Assembly: GCA_003164475.1 (NCBI GenBank)
Contig: PLTL01000340.1
Coordinates: 1 to 7,979, forward strand
Source of the DNA: Candidatus Dormiibacterota bacterium
GTDB taxonomy: Bacteria; Chloroflexota; Dormibacteria; UBA8260; Bog-877
Direction: 5' to 3'
Length of the DNA stretch: 7,979 bases
How positions within the stretch are numbered: the first letter of the stretch is position 1; every line of letters begins with the position of its first letter. The notes beneath the pieces were generated by a model. The model was not told where the DNA came from, did not search any database, and was given only the letters and a program-made list of their open reading frames with translations. A program made the position numbers and the translations under genes. Positions 1-6,348 of the stretch are shown here, piece by piece.

Positions 1-1677
1 GGCGCTGCCCGCCGGTGAGGTGGCGGAGATGGAGCTGGCGCTGTTCACCGTGAAGCTGGTGGCCGGGTTGCTGCCAAAGTCCACCACCTCGGCCCCGGAG
101 AGGTTGGCGCCCGAGATCACCACCTGCGTGGCCCCCGCGATCGGGCCCTGCGCCGGCGTGACCGAGGTCACCACCGGCAGGTTCTGCAGTGTCCAGGAGA
201 TCGTGGTCACCGACGGGATGGCGGGGTTCTGTGCGGTGTCAGCCTGAAGATCGCTCCAGGCGCCATTGGGACTCAGCGTCCCCGACTCAACCTCGGTCAT
301 CACCCCGGAGAAGCTGATCGCGCCGTCGCCGTTCGCAACCGCCGACTGGCTCAGCTCCTGCCACTCGGTGGCCATGGAGGAGAAGTAGATCTCCGGCTCG
401 GCGCAGGCGGCTGCCATCCCCCAGGAGACCTCGTAGACCTGTTGGCCCGTCCAACCGTCCTCGGGGACGCTCCAGTCCCCTCCCAGGATGTCGTCGCCGT
501 AGTCGGCGAGGTAGCCGCCCTGGCCGAGGGGGCAGGCCGCGTGGGCCGGCGAGGCGGAGTCGTAGCCCTGGACCCAGGCCACGGTGGGAGCGCCCGAGGA
601 CCAGTCGTTGCCGGAGGCCTCCTCCATGTCGTCGGCGCCCCAGATCGTGAGTGGGGCGGCCAGGCCCGACGTCGAGACTGCCCCCACCAGGCTCTGGTAC
701 CAGGACTGGCCGGAGGAGGCCATCTCGGAGTTGGTCAAGGCGTAGTTGGCGTCCACGCCGTTGTAGCTGTTGCTGGTGCCCAGGGCCAGCGTCAGGTTGA
801 TGGTGGTGGTCTGGTTCTGGGACTCGTACCCGCTGATCCAGTTCTCAACCAGCGGCATCAGCGATGCCGCCGGGATGCAGGTGGGCTGGAAGAACATCTC
901 CACCCCGTACACCGAAGGAGCGCTGGGAACGTAGCAGGGGGCTCCGAAGTCCAGCACCACCAGGCCGTTCTGAGAGGGCGGGTGGGCGGAGGCGCCCTGC
1001 TCGTAGAGAGGGCAGCTGCCACTGGGGCTGGAGTCGCACTTGGAGTAGTAGGAGTAGTACTCGTAGTAGGACGGCGTCACCGAGGGGGCCAGGGGGGCCG
1101 CGGTCTCGATGACGTCGGAGAGCAGGGCGGAGGTCGAACCGGAGGACTTGGGCGCGGTCACCGTCGGGGTCGCGGATGCGTCCTTCCTGGCCGACAGCGA
1201 GCATTCGCCTGACCAGCTGGCCGAGACCGTTCCGGAGATCAGGTCGACGGAGCGGTACTTTCCCCGGGCGTCCCTGAGGCAGGCGCTCTGCTTGTTCAGC
1301 TCGGTGACCTGAAGGGCCCCCGAGCCGGGCAGACGGATCAGGTTCTGTCCCTGCCCCTGGATGACCACGATCGCTCCCTCCTGCGAGTCTCCCGGCACCG
1401 ACCCGACCAGGAGGGCCGAGGTGGCGCCGGTGAGCCAACAGCTCCGGGGGTCCAGCAGGGCGCTGCTGACCGGGAGGTCGTAGCAGGACATCTGGGTCGC
1501 TCTGGCCGAGCTTGCGACCGGGCGCGGCTTGGCCGGGGCCGCGCTGGCCGAGTGGACGGTGGACCTGCCGGACCCGACCAGGCCCACCGAGGCCACCAAG
1601 AGGCTACCGGCCCCGATCAGGACCAGTGCCGCAATGCCTATCAGACCGATTCGGCGATGGGGTTCCAAGGGCTCCAC
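1..1677 (-). CDS. Secreted/membrane-tethered protein with C-terminal IPT/TIG domain (3' end outside window)
   Basis: A 559-codon minus-strand reading frame runs without a stop to the window edge. The chosen GTG start (complement of 1675-1677) puts two Arg (R8, R9) before a hydrophobic stretch at about residues 10-35 rich in Leu, Ile, Val, Gly and Ala, which looks like a signal peptide or membrane anchor. An Ala/Pro/Ser linker follows, then a small Cys-containing region (about 45-150) and a Tyr-cluster (YYEYYSYYSKC, about residue 201). From about residue 239 a larger domain shows repeated strand-like segments ending in acidic or aromatic residues (VVLDFGAPCY, LTIWGADDMEE, VAWVQGYDS, VYEVSWG, PEIYF). 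This could be a barrel-type fold, but that is my inference. From about residue 501 the VTSVTPAQGPIAGATQVVI pattern is typical of an IPT/TIG immunoglobulin-like domain. The function is not recognised; a cell-surface or extracellular role is likely. No good Shine-Dalgarno precedes the GTG. An in-frame TTG at 1791 is an alternative start. Confidence 0.8.
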   Translation of the reverse strand, partial: MEPLEPHRRIGLIGIAALVLIGAGSLLVASVGLVGSGRSTVHSASAAPAKPRPVASSARATQMSCYDLPVSSALLDPRSCWLTGATSALLVGSVPGDSQEGAIVVIQGQGQNLIRLPGSGALQVTELNKQSACLRDARGKYRSVDLISGTVSASWSGECSLSARKDASATPTVTAPKSSGSTSALLSDVIETAAPLAPSVTPSYYEYYSYYSKCDSSPSGSCPLYEQGASAHPPSQNGLVVLDFGAPCYVPSAPSVYGVEMFFQPTCIPAASLMPLVENWISGYESQNQTTTINLTLALGTSNSYNGVDANYALTNSEMASSGQSWYQSLVGAVSTSGLAAPLTIWGADDMEEASGNDWSSGAPTVAWVQGYDSASPAHAACPLGQGGYLADYGDDILGGDWSVPEDGWTGQQVYEVSWGMAAACAEPEIYFSSMATEWQELSQSAVANGDGAISFSGVMTEVESGTLSPNGAWSDLQADTAQNPAIPSVTTISWTLQNLPVVTSVTPAQGPIAGATQVVISGANLSGAEVVDFGSNPATSFTVNSASSISATSPAGSA

Positions 1678-1760
1678 GGAAAGTCTTCGGGGATGACGAT
1701 GTTCGCCGAGTCGAGTCGGTTGGGCTCCTGGCGCGGGGGCTCGCGGCCGCGTTGGGGTTG

Positions 1761-1791
1761 AGGGTAGCTCACATTCCGGTCGCCGATGCAA
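1761..1791 (-). promoter_or_regulatory. Possible sigma-70-type promoter for the secreted-protein gene
   Basis: On the minus strand TTGCAT (1791-1786) is followed after 19 bases by TACCCT (1766-1761). This is a weak match to the -35/-10 pattern, with a long spacer. It lies about 85 bases upstream of the chosen GTG start, in the least GC-rich part of the gap. It would conflict with use of the alternative TTG start at 1791. Confidence 0.2.
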
Positions 1792-2001
1792 AACGATTGT
1801 GGAGACTGGGTCACGCCCCCGTTACCTCTGGCGCCGACCGCAGGTGCTAGGTCGGGCGGAGCAGAGCGGCCGGGACCGCTCTCCAGCCCCAGCCCGCAAG
1901 CTCGCCGGGCGCGGGATCGGAGGTCGGCGCCCGCTCCACATCCCTGCCCCGGCCGCGGCGACGGTACTACTCTCTCCATCTGGGGCTGATCCGAACAGTG
2001 G

Positions 2002-2008
2002 AAGGAGA
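2002..2008 (+). promoter_or_regulatory. Ribosome binding site that fixes the prfA start
   Basis: AAGGAGA lies 7 bases before the ATG at 2016. It makes that ATG the start rather than the in-frame GTG at 1998, which sits upstream of the site. Confidence 0.8.
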
Positions 2009-2015
2009 ACTCGAG

Positions 2016-3098
2016 ATGCTCGCCCCCGGGCTGGAGGCGCGGTTGGAAACCGTTCGTGAGCGTGCCCAGGCAATCACGACGCAGCTGGAGGACCCCGAGA
2101 TCAACCGGGACCCTGGCCAGCTGGAGCGCCTGGGCAGGGAGCGGGCCGAGCTGCGTCCAGTCGTCGACGCCCTGGCGGCGCTTCGAGGTGCCCAGGCGGC
2201 CGAGGCGGAGGCGAGGAGGATGGCTGCCGCCGAGGACGACGCCGAGATGCGCGCCTATCTGGAATCGGAGGCCCGGCGGGAGGCGGAGCGGGCGGAGGAG
2301 CAGCTGGTGGAACTGAAACTCCTGCTCCTGCCCCGCGACGCCGACGACGATCGCGACGCGGTGGTGGAGATCCGATCCGGAACCGGAGGGGAGGAGGCGG
2401 CGCTCTTCGCCGCCGACCTGGTGCGGATGTACCTGCGTTTCGCGGAGCGCCGCCACTGGAGGGTGGAGCTGCTGGAGAGCTCCGCCACCGATGGCGGCGG
2501 CTTCAAGGAGGTCGTGTTCGAGCTCCACGGCCGGCGTGCCTACGGGACGATGAAGTTCGAGAGCGGGGTCCACCGGGTGCAGCGGGTACCGAAGACCGAG
2601 TCTCAGGGTCGCATCCACACCTCAGCCGCCAGCGTCGTGGTGCTGCCCGAGGCCGACGACCTCGACGTGGAGATCAGCGACGACGACCTGCGGATCGATG
2701 TCTTCCGCTCGACCGGGCCGGGAGGCCAGAGCGTCAATACCACCGACTCGGCGGTGCGGATCACCCACCTGCCAACCGGACTGGTGGTCACATGCCAGGA
2801 CGAGAAGTCCCAGCACAAGAACCGGGCCAAGGCACTGCGGGTGCTCCGCTCGCGGCTGTACGACCTCAAGCGCGCCGAGCGGGACGCCGAGGTCACGCAG
2901 ACTCGTCGCTCGATGGTCGGTCACGGCGACCGCAGCGAGAAGGTGCGGACCTACAACTTCGCCGAGGGTCGGGTGACCGACCATCGGATCGACCTGAAGC
3001 TCTACCAGTTGCCGAGGGTCCTGGCAGGAGAGCTGGAGCTGGTGATCGATCCCCTCCGGGCTGAGGAACAGAGCCGGCGCCTGAGCGGCGAGGCCTGA
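2016..3098 (+). CDS. prfA: Peptide chain release factor 1 (RF1)
   Basis: Class I release factor that recognises UAA and UAG stop codons in the ribosomal A site and triggers peptidyl-tRNA hydrolysis. The product is 360 residues, the usual RF1 length. It has the charged helical N-terminal domain, the PCRF region ([20 protein letters not shown], about residues 110-130), the stop-codon recognition tripeptide P192-K193-T194 in the [15 protein letters not shown] context, and the catalytic loop G236-G237-Q238 in [18 protein letters not shown]. The P-x-T form identifies RF1; RF2 carries SPF. Lys at the middle position is within the variation seen in RF1s, as far as I recall. The downstream [20 protein letters not shown] and [19 protein letters not shown] segments are also family hallmarks. 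In many bacteria prfA is followed by prmC, which methylates the GGQ glutamine; here the next gene is a convergent exonuclease, so prmC must be elsewhere or absent. Confidence 0.97.
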   Translation: MLAPGLEARLETVRERAQAITTQLEDPEINRDPGQLERLGRERAELRPVVDALAALRGAQAAEAEARRMAAAEDDAEMRAYLESEARREAERAEEQLVELKLLLLPRDADDDRDAVVEIRSGTGGEEAALFAADLVRMYLRFAERRHWRVELLESSATDGGGFKEVVFELHGRRAYGTMKFESGVHRVQRVPKTESQGRIHTSAASVVVLPEADDLDVEISDDDLRIDVFRSTGPGGQSVNTTDSAVRITHLPTGLVVTCQDEKSQHKNRAKALRVLRSRLYDLKRAERDAEVTQTRRSMVGHGDRSEKVRTYNFAEGRVTDHRIDLKLYQLPRVLAGELELVIDPLRAEEQSRRLSGEA

Positions 3099-3116
3099 CC
3101 GCGCGGGGGGGGCCGG

Positions 3117-4136
3117 CTACTGGACCGCCGGCTGGCTCAGATCTGAACTGGGCTGGTCCGCGCTGTCGGCCGTGCTCTTGCGCCGCCGTCCCCTGCCGCC
3201 GCGCCGCCGCCTTCGCGCTGGCCGCTCTGGCCCGCCCGCAACCGCACCTCCGGCCGGGCGCTTCGCCGCCGGAGTCGGCGCAGCGGCGACTGCGCGTCGA
3301 GGACGGGGCTTGGGAGCGAGCCGGGGAATCGGCGGCATCCCCACCGCCAGGAGGTCGCCCAGATTCCGCCACCCGAACCGTTCCTGGCCGATCTGGACCA
3401 GCTTCACGAAGCAGTCGGCGGTGGCCTCCGAGTCGGCCAAGGCGAAGTGGGGGCTTCGGTGGGTTACCCCAAGCTGCTCGCAGAGCCGTTCCAGCCCGAT
3501 CGTGTCCCTCAGCTCGAACAGGAACCCGGCGATCCGGGAGGTGTCCAGGTGGTGGTGGGGCAACGGTCGCCCGAGTGCCCGGGAGACGAGGCGGGTGTCG
3601 AACCCGTCGGCGCTGTGCTCGACCAGGACCGTGCCGCGGGCCAGCTCGTCGAAGGCGGTGGCGACCCGGCGTAGGGTGGGGGCGCCGCTCAGCATGGAGG
3701 CGTGGATGCCATGGACGCGGCGCGCGTAGGGGTTGATGTGGTCCTCGGTGTGAACCAGGCTCTCCAAGGAGAGGCGGGGCTGGGAAGGACGGCCGGGCGC
3801 TCCCAGTTGAAAGCGGACCGCTCCCAACTCGACCATCCGGTGCGGGAAGTGACCGGTCGTCTCGCAGTCCAGGGCCACGAAGCCGAGGTCCTCGAGTTGG
3901 GTCTCGTCGCTGGGCCATTCGCCGGGGCGGTCCACCCCCAGCTCACGGTCGGCCAGAAGCGCCAGCTGATCGGGATTGTGAAAGGGGGCTGCCTCCGGGG
4001 AGACCGGGCCTAGCCTAGCCACCAGCCGGTCGCCGGGAGCTCCAATTCCACGTTCCCGGCCCCGCCTGACGCGGGGGCCATTTGTGGGGGAGGGCGCCTG
4101 CAGGTCGGGCGCAGGCTCCTGGGGTGGGCGGTCCAC
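3117..4136 (-). CDS. DEDDh-family 3'-5' exonuclease (DnaQ / DNA polymerase III epsilon-like)
   Basis: A 339-residue protein with a central exonuclease domain (about residues 85-255). Motif I is FVALDCETTG (D90, E92). Motif II is VEHSADGFDTRL (D180). Motif III is HFALADSEATADCF (H230, D235). Together these give the two-metal Asp-Glu-Asp-Asp set plus the His of the DEDDh subclass, which removes nucleotides from 3' ends of DNA or RNA. Motif II has HSADGFD where a HNxxFD form is more usual. The N-terminal ~75 residues are Pro/Arg-rich and the last ~70 are low-complexity Ala/Pro followed by a strongly basic tract (RRRRRGGRGRRRK), which probably binds nucleic acid. The extensions distinguish it from the compact E. 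coli DnaQ, so a repair or RNA-processing exonuclease is as likely as a replicative proofreader. The GTG start has an AGGA about 9 bases upstream; further upstream starts are possible because the frame stays open. It converges on prfA with an 18-base gap that includes a run of eight G and no clear terminator. Confidence 0.85.
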   Translation of the reverse strand: MDRPPQEPAPDLQAPSPTNGPRVRRGRERGIGAPGDRLVARLGPVSPEAAPFHNPDQLALLADRELGVDRPGEWPSDETQLEDLGFVALDCETTGHFPHRMVELGAVRFQLGAPGRPSQPRLSLESLVHTEDHINPYARRVHGIHASMLSGAPTLRRVATAFDELARGTVLVEHSADGFDTRLVSRALGRPLPHHHLDTSRIAGFLFELRDTIGLERLCEQLGVTHRSPHFALADSEATADCFVKLVQIGQERFGWRNLGDLLAVGMPPIPRLAPKPRPRRAVAAAPTPAAKRPAGGAVAGGPERPARRRRRGGRGRRRKSTADSADQPSSDLSQPAVQ

Positions 4137-4244
4137 CGCCCCATCCTAATCCCGGAAGTGGGGAGCGCACCCGCGCCGGGTGGGCCATCTGATCTCCTGC
4201 TGAAGTGAGGCATCGGGACCCGACCAGGGTTTCCCCTCTGCGCG

Positions 4245-4493
4245 GTGGGTGCCCGGAAGCGGTTCCCCGGCCTCTGGACAACGGCCAGGGCAGGGATCGC
4301 CGTGCTTGCCCCACGATCGGACCGAGCCGGAGAGCAGCTCCGCGCTGGCCCCGGAGCGGGCCTGCCCGGCTTGGGCCTGGACTGCGTCGGCGTCCCGACA
4401 TTCAGCGCGTTTGGACGCTTGCGCGCCCGCCCGGAGTGCGGCCTCTGTGGGGCTGGTGGGCCGTGGCCACATCTCGTCGCCCTAGCGCCTTAG
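4245..4493 (+). pseudogene. Possible decayed uroporphyrinogen-III synthase (hemD-like) fragment
   Basis: An 82-codon frame (GTG start) contains AVLAPRSDRAGEQLRAG and, after a Gly/Pro-rich stretch, LGLDCVGVPTF. This follows the HemD pattern of a strand ending in xxxR, an Ala/Leu-rich helix (xxAxxL), then a Gly-hydrophobic strand ending in VP (compare the RVLLPRSxxAxxxLPxGLRxLGAEVDVVPxY style segment). Known HemD proteins are about 250 residues, and nothing resembling the rest follows here. Codon third-position bias is weaker than in neighbouring genes, which fits decay. The position, 63 bases before a hemB fragment on the same strand, matches the hemD-hemB order common in actinobacteria, and that is the main support. 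The similarity is short and judged by eye; it could be chance. Confidence 0.25.
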
Positions 4494-4556
4494 GTCGGGA
4501 CCTGGCGACGCCTTCCGGGCGCCGGCCCCTCGGGTGCGGGAGAATGGGCGCCAGCC

Positions 4557-4889
4557 ATGAGCTCTCCCGAGGCGCGACTTCGCCCGATCCGCCGTACCCC
4601 CGCTCTGCGCCAAGGGGTCCGAGGGGATGGCCTCTCACTGGCCGGTCTGCTGCCGGCCGTCTTCACCAGCGACGCCGTGGGCATCTTGCCAGGCATGCCA
4701 ACCGTGCCCGGTGCGTTTCCGGCGAGCTTGGGCTCGCTCGTGCCGATCGCCGATCGGACAGCGGACTTGGGGGTCTCCGGCCTGGCCCTCTTCGTGATTC
4801 CAGCCCATGAGGGCCCCTACGGGTCCCTGGCCGGGGGCGAGGAGAGGGTGGGCCAGACGGAGTCGCGGTGGCTCCAGGAGGTTGCATGA
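4557..4889 (+). pseudogene. hemB: N-terminal fragment of porphobilinogen synthase (delta-aminolevulinate dehydratase, HemB), truncated
   Basis: The 110-residue product matches the HemB N-terminus along its whole length. RLRPIRRTPALRQGV (7-21) corresponds to the family's RPRRLRxTPALRxLV. LSLAGLLPAVF (27-36, plus neighbours) fits the LSPxDLxxPLFV segment, LPGMPTVPGAF fits IxSMPGVYR, ADLGVSGLALFVIP (69-82) fits the AxxLGIxxxxLFGIP strand, and GSLAGGEERVGQ (89-100) fits GSEAWxxDGxVQ. Intact HemB is about 325 residues and condenses two 5-aminolevulinate molecules into porphobilinogen. This frame stops just before the Cys-rich metal site and lacks both active-site lysines, so it cannot be a working synthase alone. 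The frame is nonetheless open, with G/C-rich third positions, and its TGA overlaps the ATG at 4886 (ATGA) of the cyclophilin, suggesting coupling. GGGAGA lies 13 bases before the ATG. It is either a remnant kept as a coupled leader or a small protein with a new role. Confidence 0.6.
4876..4881 (+). promoter_or_regulatory. Strong ribosome binding site before the cyclophilin start
   Basis: AGGAGG is 4 bases before the ATG at 4886 and 7 bases before the ATG at 4889. The spacing favours 4889. The site lies inside the last codons of the hemB fragment, so translation of the fragment would pass over it. Confidence 0.7.
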
Positions 4890-5578
4890 TGGGCTCCGAT
4901 CTCTGGCGGCGGGGCGGAACGGTGCTTGCAGTGCTCCTGGTCGCCGGGGTGGTCGGCGTCGGCGCCTTCTTCATCAATGTGGCCGCGACTAGGAGGACCT
5001 CAGCTGTGTCTGCCGCAGATTGCGCCGGAGCCAACTTCAGTGACCCCCTCGGACCTCTGGACCAGCCCAAGGCGGTGCACCACTATTCCAAGGAGCCGGC
5101 CTTCACGATCGACACCCAGCGACTCTACGAGGCCACCATCTCCGGGCCCAGGGGGGACATCGTAATCTGCCTGGTCCCCGGATGGGCCCCGGTCACCGTC
5201 AACAACTTCGTCACCCTTGCCCGCAACCACTACTTCGACGGTCTGCTCTGGGCCCGTGACCCCTCCACCTCGCCGGGTGGGCCCGTCATCCAGGGTGGCA
5301 GCCCCAACAACAACCTCACCGGGGGTCCTGGCTACCTCTTCAAGGACGAGAAGGTCGTTAGCCCGCTGTACAAGGGCAGCGCCTACAAGGCGGGGGCGGT
5401 GGCGATGGCCAACGCCGGACCCAACACCAACGGCAGCCAGTTCTTCATCACGCTCTCGTCCTTCTCCCTGTCGCCCGACTACAACCTCTTCGGGGAGGTC
5501 GTCTCCGGGCTCGACGTTGCCGGGAAGATCCGGAAGGGCGACCAGATGCACGTCACTGTCCGAGAGCAGCTGCCCTAA
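4889..5578 (+). CDS. Membrane-anchored cyclophilin-type peptidyl-prolyl cis-trans isomerase
   Basis: The 229-residue product has a short positive N-terminus (WRRGG), a single hydrophobic segment at about residues 10-30 that is a membrane anchor or uncleaved signal, a linker, then a cyclophilin domain from about residue 80 to the end. The domain should lie outside the cytoplasmic membrane and help fold exported proteins by proline isomerisation. Visible family features are APVTVNNFVTLARNHYFDGL, the catalytic Arg (R123, in LLWAR), IQGGSP (Q135), TGGPGYLFKDE, AGAVAMANAGPNTNGSQFFI (F185, F186) and the closing YNLFGEVVSGLDV. Two points are unusual: between R123 and Q135 there are 12 steps instead of the usual 8, with a Ser/Thr/Pro/Gly insert, and the position of the hydrophobic Phe before the IQGG motif is Pro (P132). 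The ATG at 4889 is chosen over 4886 and over the GTG at 4868 because of Shine-Dalgarno spacing. Confidence 0.9.
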   Translation: MGSDLWRRGGTVLAVLLVAGVVGVGAFFINVAATRRTSAVSAADCAGANFSDPLGPLDQPKAVHHYSKEPAFTIDTQRLYEATISGPRGDIVICLVPGWAPVTVNNFVTLARNHYFDGLLWARDPSTSPGGPVIQGGSPNNNLTGGPGYLFKDEKVVSPLYKGSAYKAGAVAMANAGPNTNGSQFFITLSSFSLSPDYNLFGEVVSGLDVAGKIRKGDQMHVTVREQLP

Positions 5579-6348
5579 CCGACCCAGTCCCCTCAGCCTG
5601 GTCTGGACGACGACTGTGGGGCGGGCGTGGCCCACGCCGACCGGGGTGTTGAGCGGCTCGTGGCGCTCGGCCCCAGCGGTGGATGGCACGCAGCAGGGCC
5701 TGGTGGCTTCGCCGGCTCGGGTCCTGTTCGTTATCGGGGGCAGCCGCCACCTGGACACGGTGCTAGCCTGAGGCCCCCGATTCTGAGCCCGCCCCGCCGC
5801 ACGGGGGTCGGGGTGGTCTGAAGCTGGCTGGAGATGGGGGGCCGACCACGGCTACTCCGAGGCCGAAGTGGAGCTCGCCGAGACGGTCCACCGACGGCCG
5901 CTGCGCCTGCCCCCGGCGGTGCCCTACTTCCCTGCGGCCGCGGGGATGCGCCCGATCGGGGGCTTCTTCCTCCCCCTGAAGGTGACAGCCGTGTCTGGGG
6001 CAGCCCTCGCACCGCCGGTTCCCGTGTGGCAGACCCGGCCCTCTCGGCCAACCACGAGGCGACTTCGCGGGTCAGTCCCACGTGGCCCCGACTGCCTCAT
6101 CCCCCCGGCCGGACTCGGCTTACCATCCCCTTTCCGGTGCCAGCTTGGAGATTCCGCCGGTGCTCGGCGTCCTGGGTACCGCCAGGATCGACGCCAGCGC
6201 CAGCTGCAGCACTGCGACTGGCCGGCAATTCCCATAATGGCCCCTGGTGACACTGGCGGTCACCACTTCATCCTGCCTGCCTCTTGGCGGTGTCTATCCG
6301 GCTCCATGGGGGACCCATCCTGCTCATCGACCACCGGCGGGCCCACTG
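5579..6348 (+). other. Long stretch without a convincing intact gene
   Basis: About 770 bases between the cyclophilin and rph. Frames are open on both strands, as expected at this GC content, but their products are rich in Pro, Arg and Ser and look like shadows. One short plus-strand stretch near 5840-5925 reads GADHGYSEAEVELAETVHRRPLRLPP, broken here as GADHGYSEAEVELAE followed by TVHRRPLRLPP. It faintly resembles the GPEGGFSEAEVELAE...PVRLGP end of RsmE 16S rRNA methyltransferases, but the Gly-Pro-Glu-Gly-Gly and LRTETA motifs are not preserved. A tight inverted repeat (GGCGTGG at 5624-5630, CCACGCC at 5632-5638) has no T-run after it, so it is not a standard terminator. No gene call is justified. 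Confidence 0.5.
6233..6265 (+). promoter_or_regulatory. Possible rph promoter -10 with adjacent inverted repeat
   Basis: CATAAT at 6233-6238 is a five-of-six match to the -10 consensus in a very GC-rich context; a -35 is not clear (CTGCGA at 6212-6217 is a weak candidate). Just downstream TGGTGAC (6245-6251) and GTCACCA (6259-6265) form perfect 7-base inverted arms around a 7-base centre, at the expected transcription start. This could be an operator or a 5' hairpin. The rph start codon is about 84 bases further on. Confidence 0.25.

Larger units (their letters stand above)
1678..2015. other. Divergent intergenic region between the secreted-protein gene and prfA
   Basis: About 340 bases separate the two divergent starts. 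The part near 1750-1800 is less GC-rich than its surroundings. No intact gene is supported here; the short frames crossing it are unlike any family I know and use codons poorly. Promoters for both flanking genes should lie here. On the plus strand, TACTACTCT at 1965-1973 could serve as a -10 region for prfA, but no -35 partner is clear. Confidence 0.5.

Noticed and set aside
442..1212. Long plus-strand open frame (Gly/Val/Arg-rich product)
   Set aside because: It is antisense to the secreted-protein gene, whose frame has a signal segment and an IPT/TIG domain; the plus-strand product is low-complexity and unlike a real protein.
1641..2618. Minus-strand open frame of 325 codons
   Set aside because: It lies antisense to prfA and to the divergent region; prfA is unambiguous, so this is a shadow of GC-rich coding sequence.
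3099..3116. Possible bidirectional terminator between prfA and the exonuclease gene
   Set aside because: The 18-base gap has a run of eight G but no stem-loop with a T tract on either strand.
2893..3918. Minus-strand open frame of 341 codons overlapping the exonuclease and prfA
   Set aside because: Wrong frame of the exonuclease gene; its product is Pro/Arg-rich with no motif, whereas the overlapping frame has all DEDDh motifs.
4168..4182. CACCC-GCGCC-GGGTG inverted repeat upstream of the exonuclease gene
   Set aside because: Five-base GC arms are expected often by chance in this composition, and no terminator or operator features accompany it.
5000..5758. Minus-strand open frame of 252 codons
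   Set aside because: Antisense to the cyclophilin gene, whose family motifs are clear.
6247..6348. Upstream extension of rph from a GTG start
   Set aside because: The 34 extra residues do not match RNase PH, and the ATG at 6349 gives the normal N-terminus and length.
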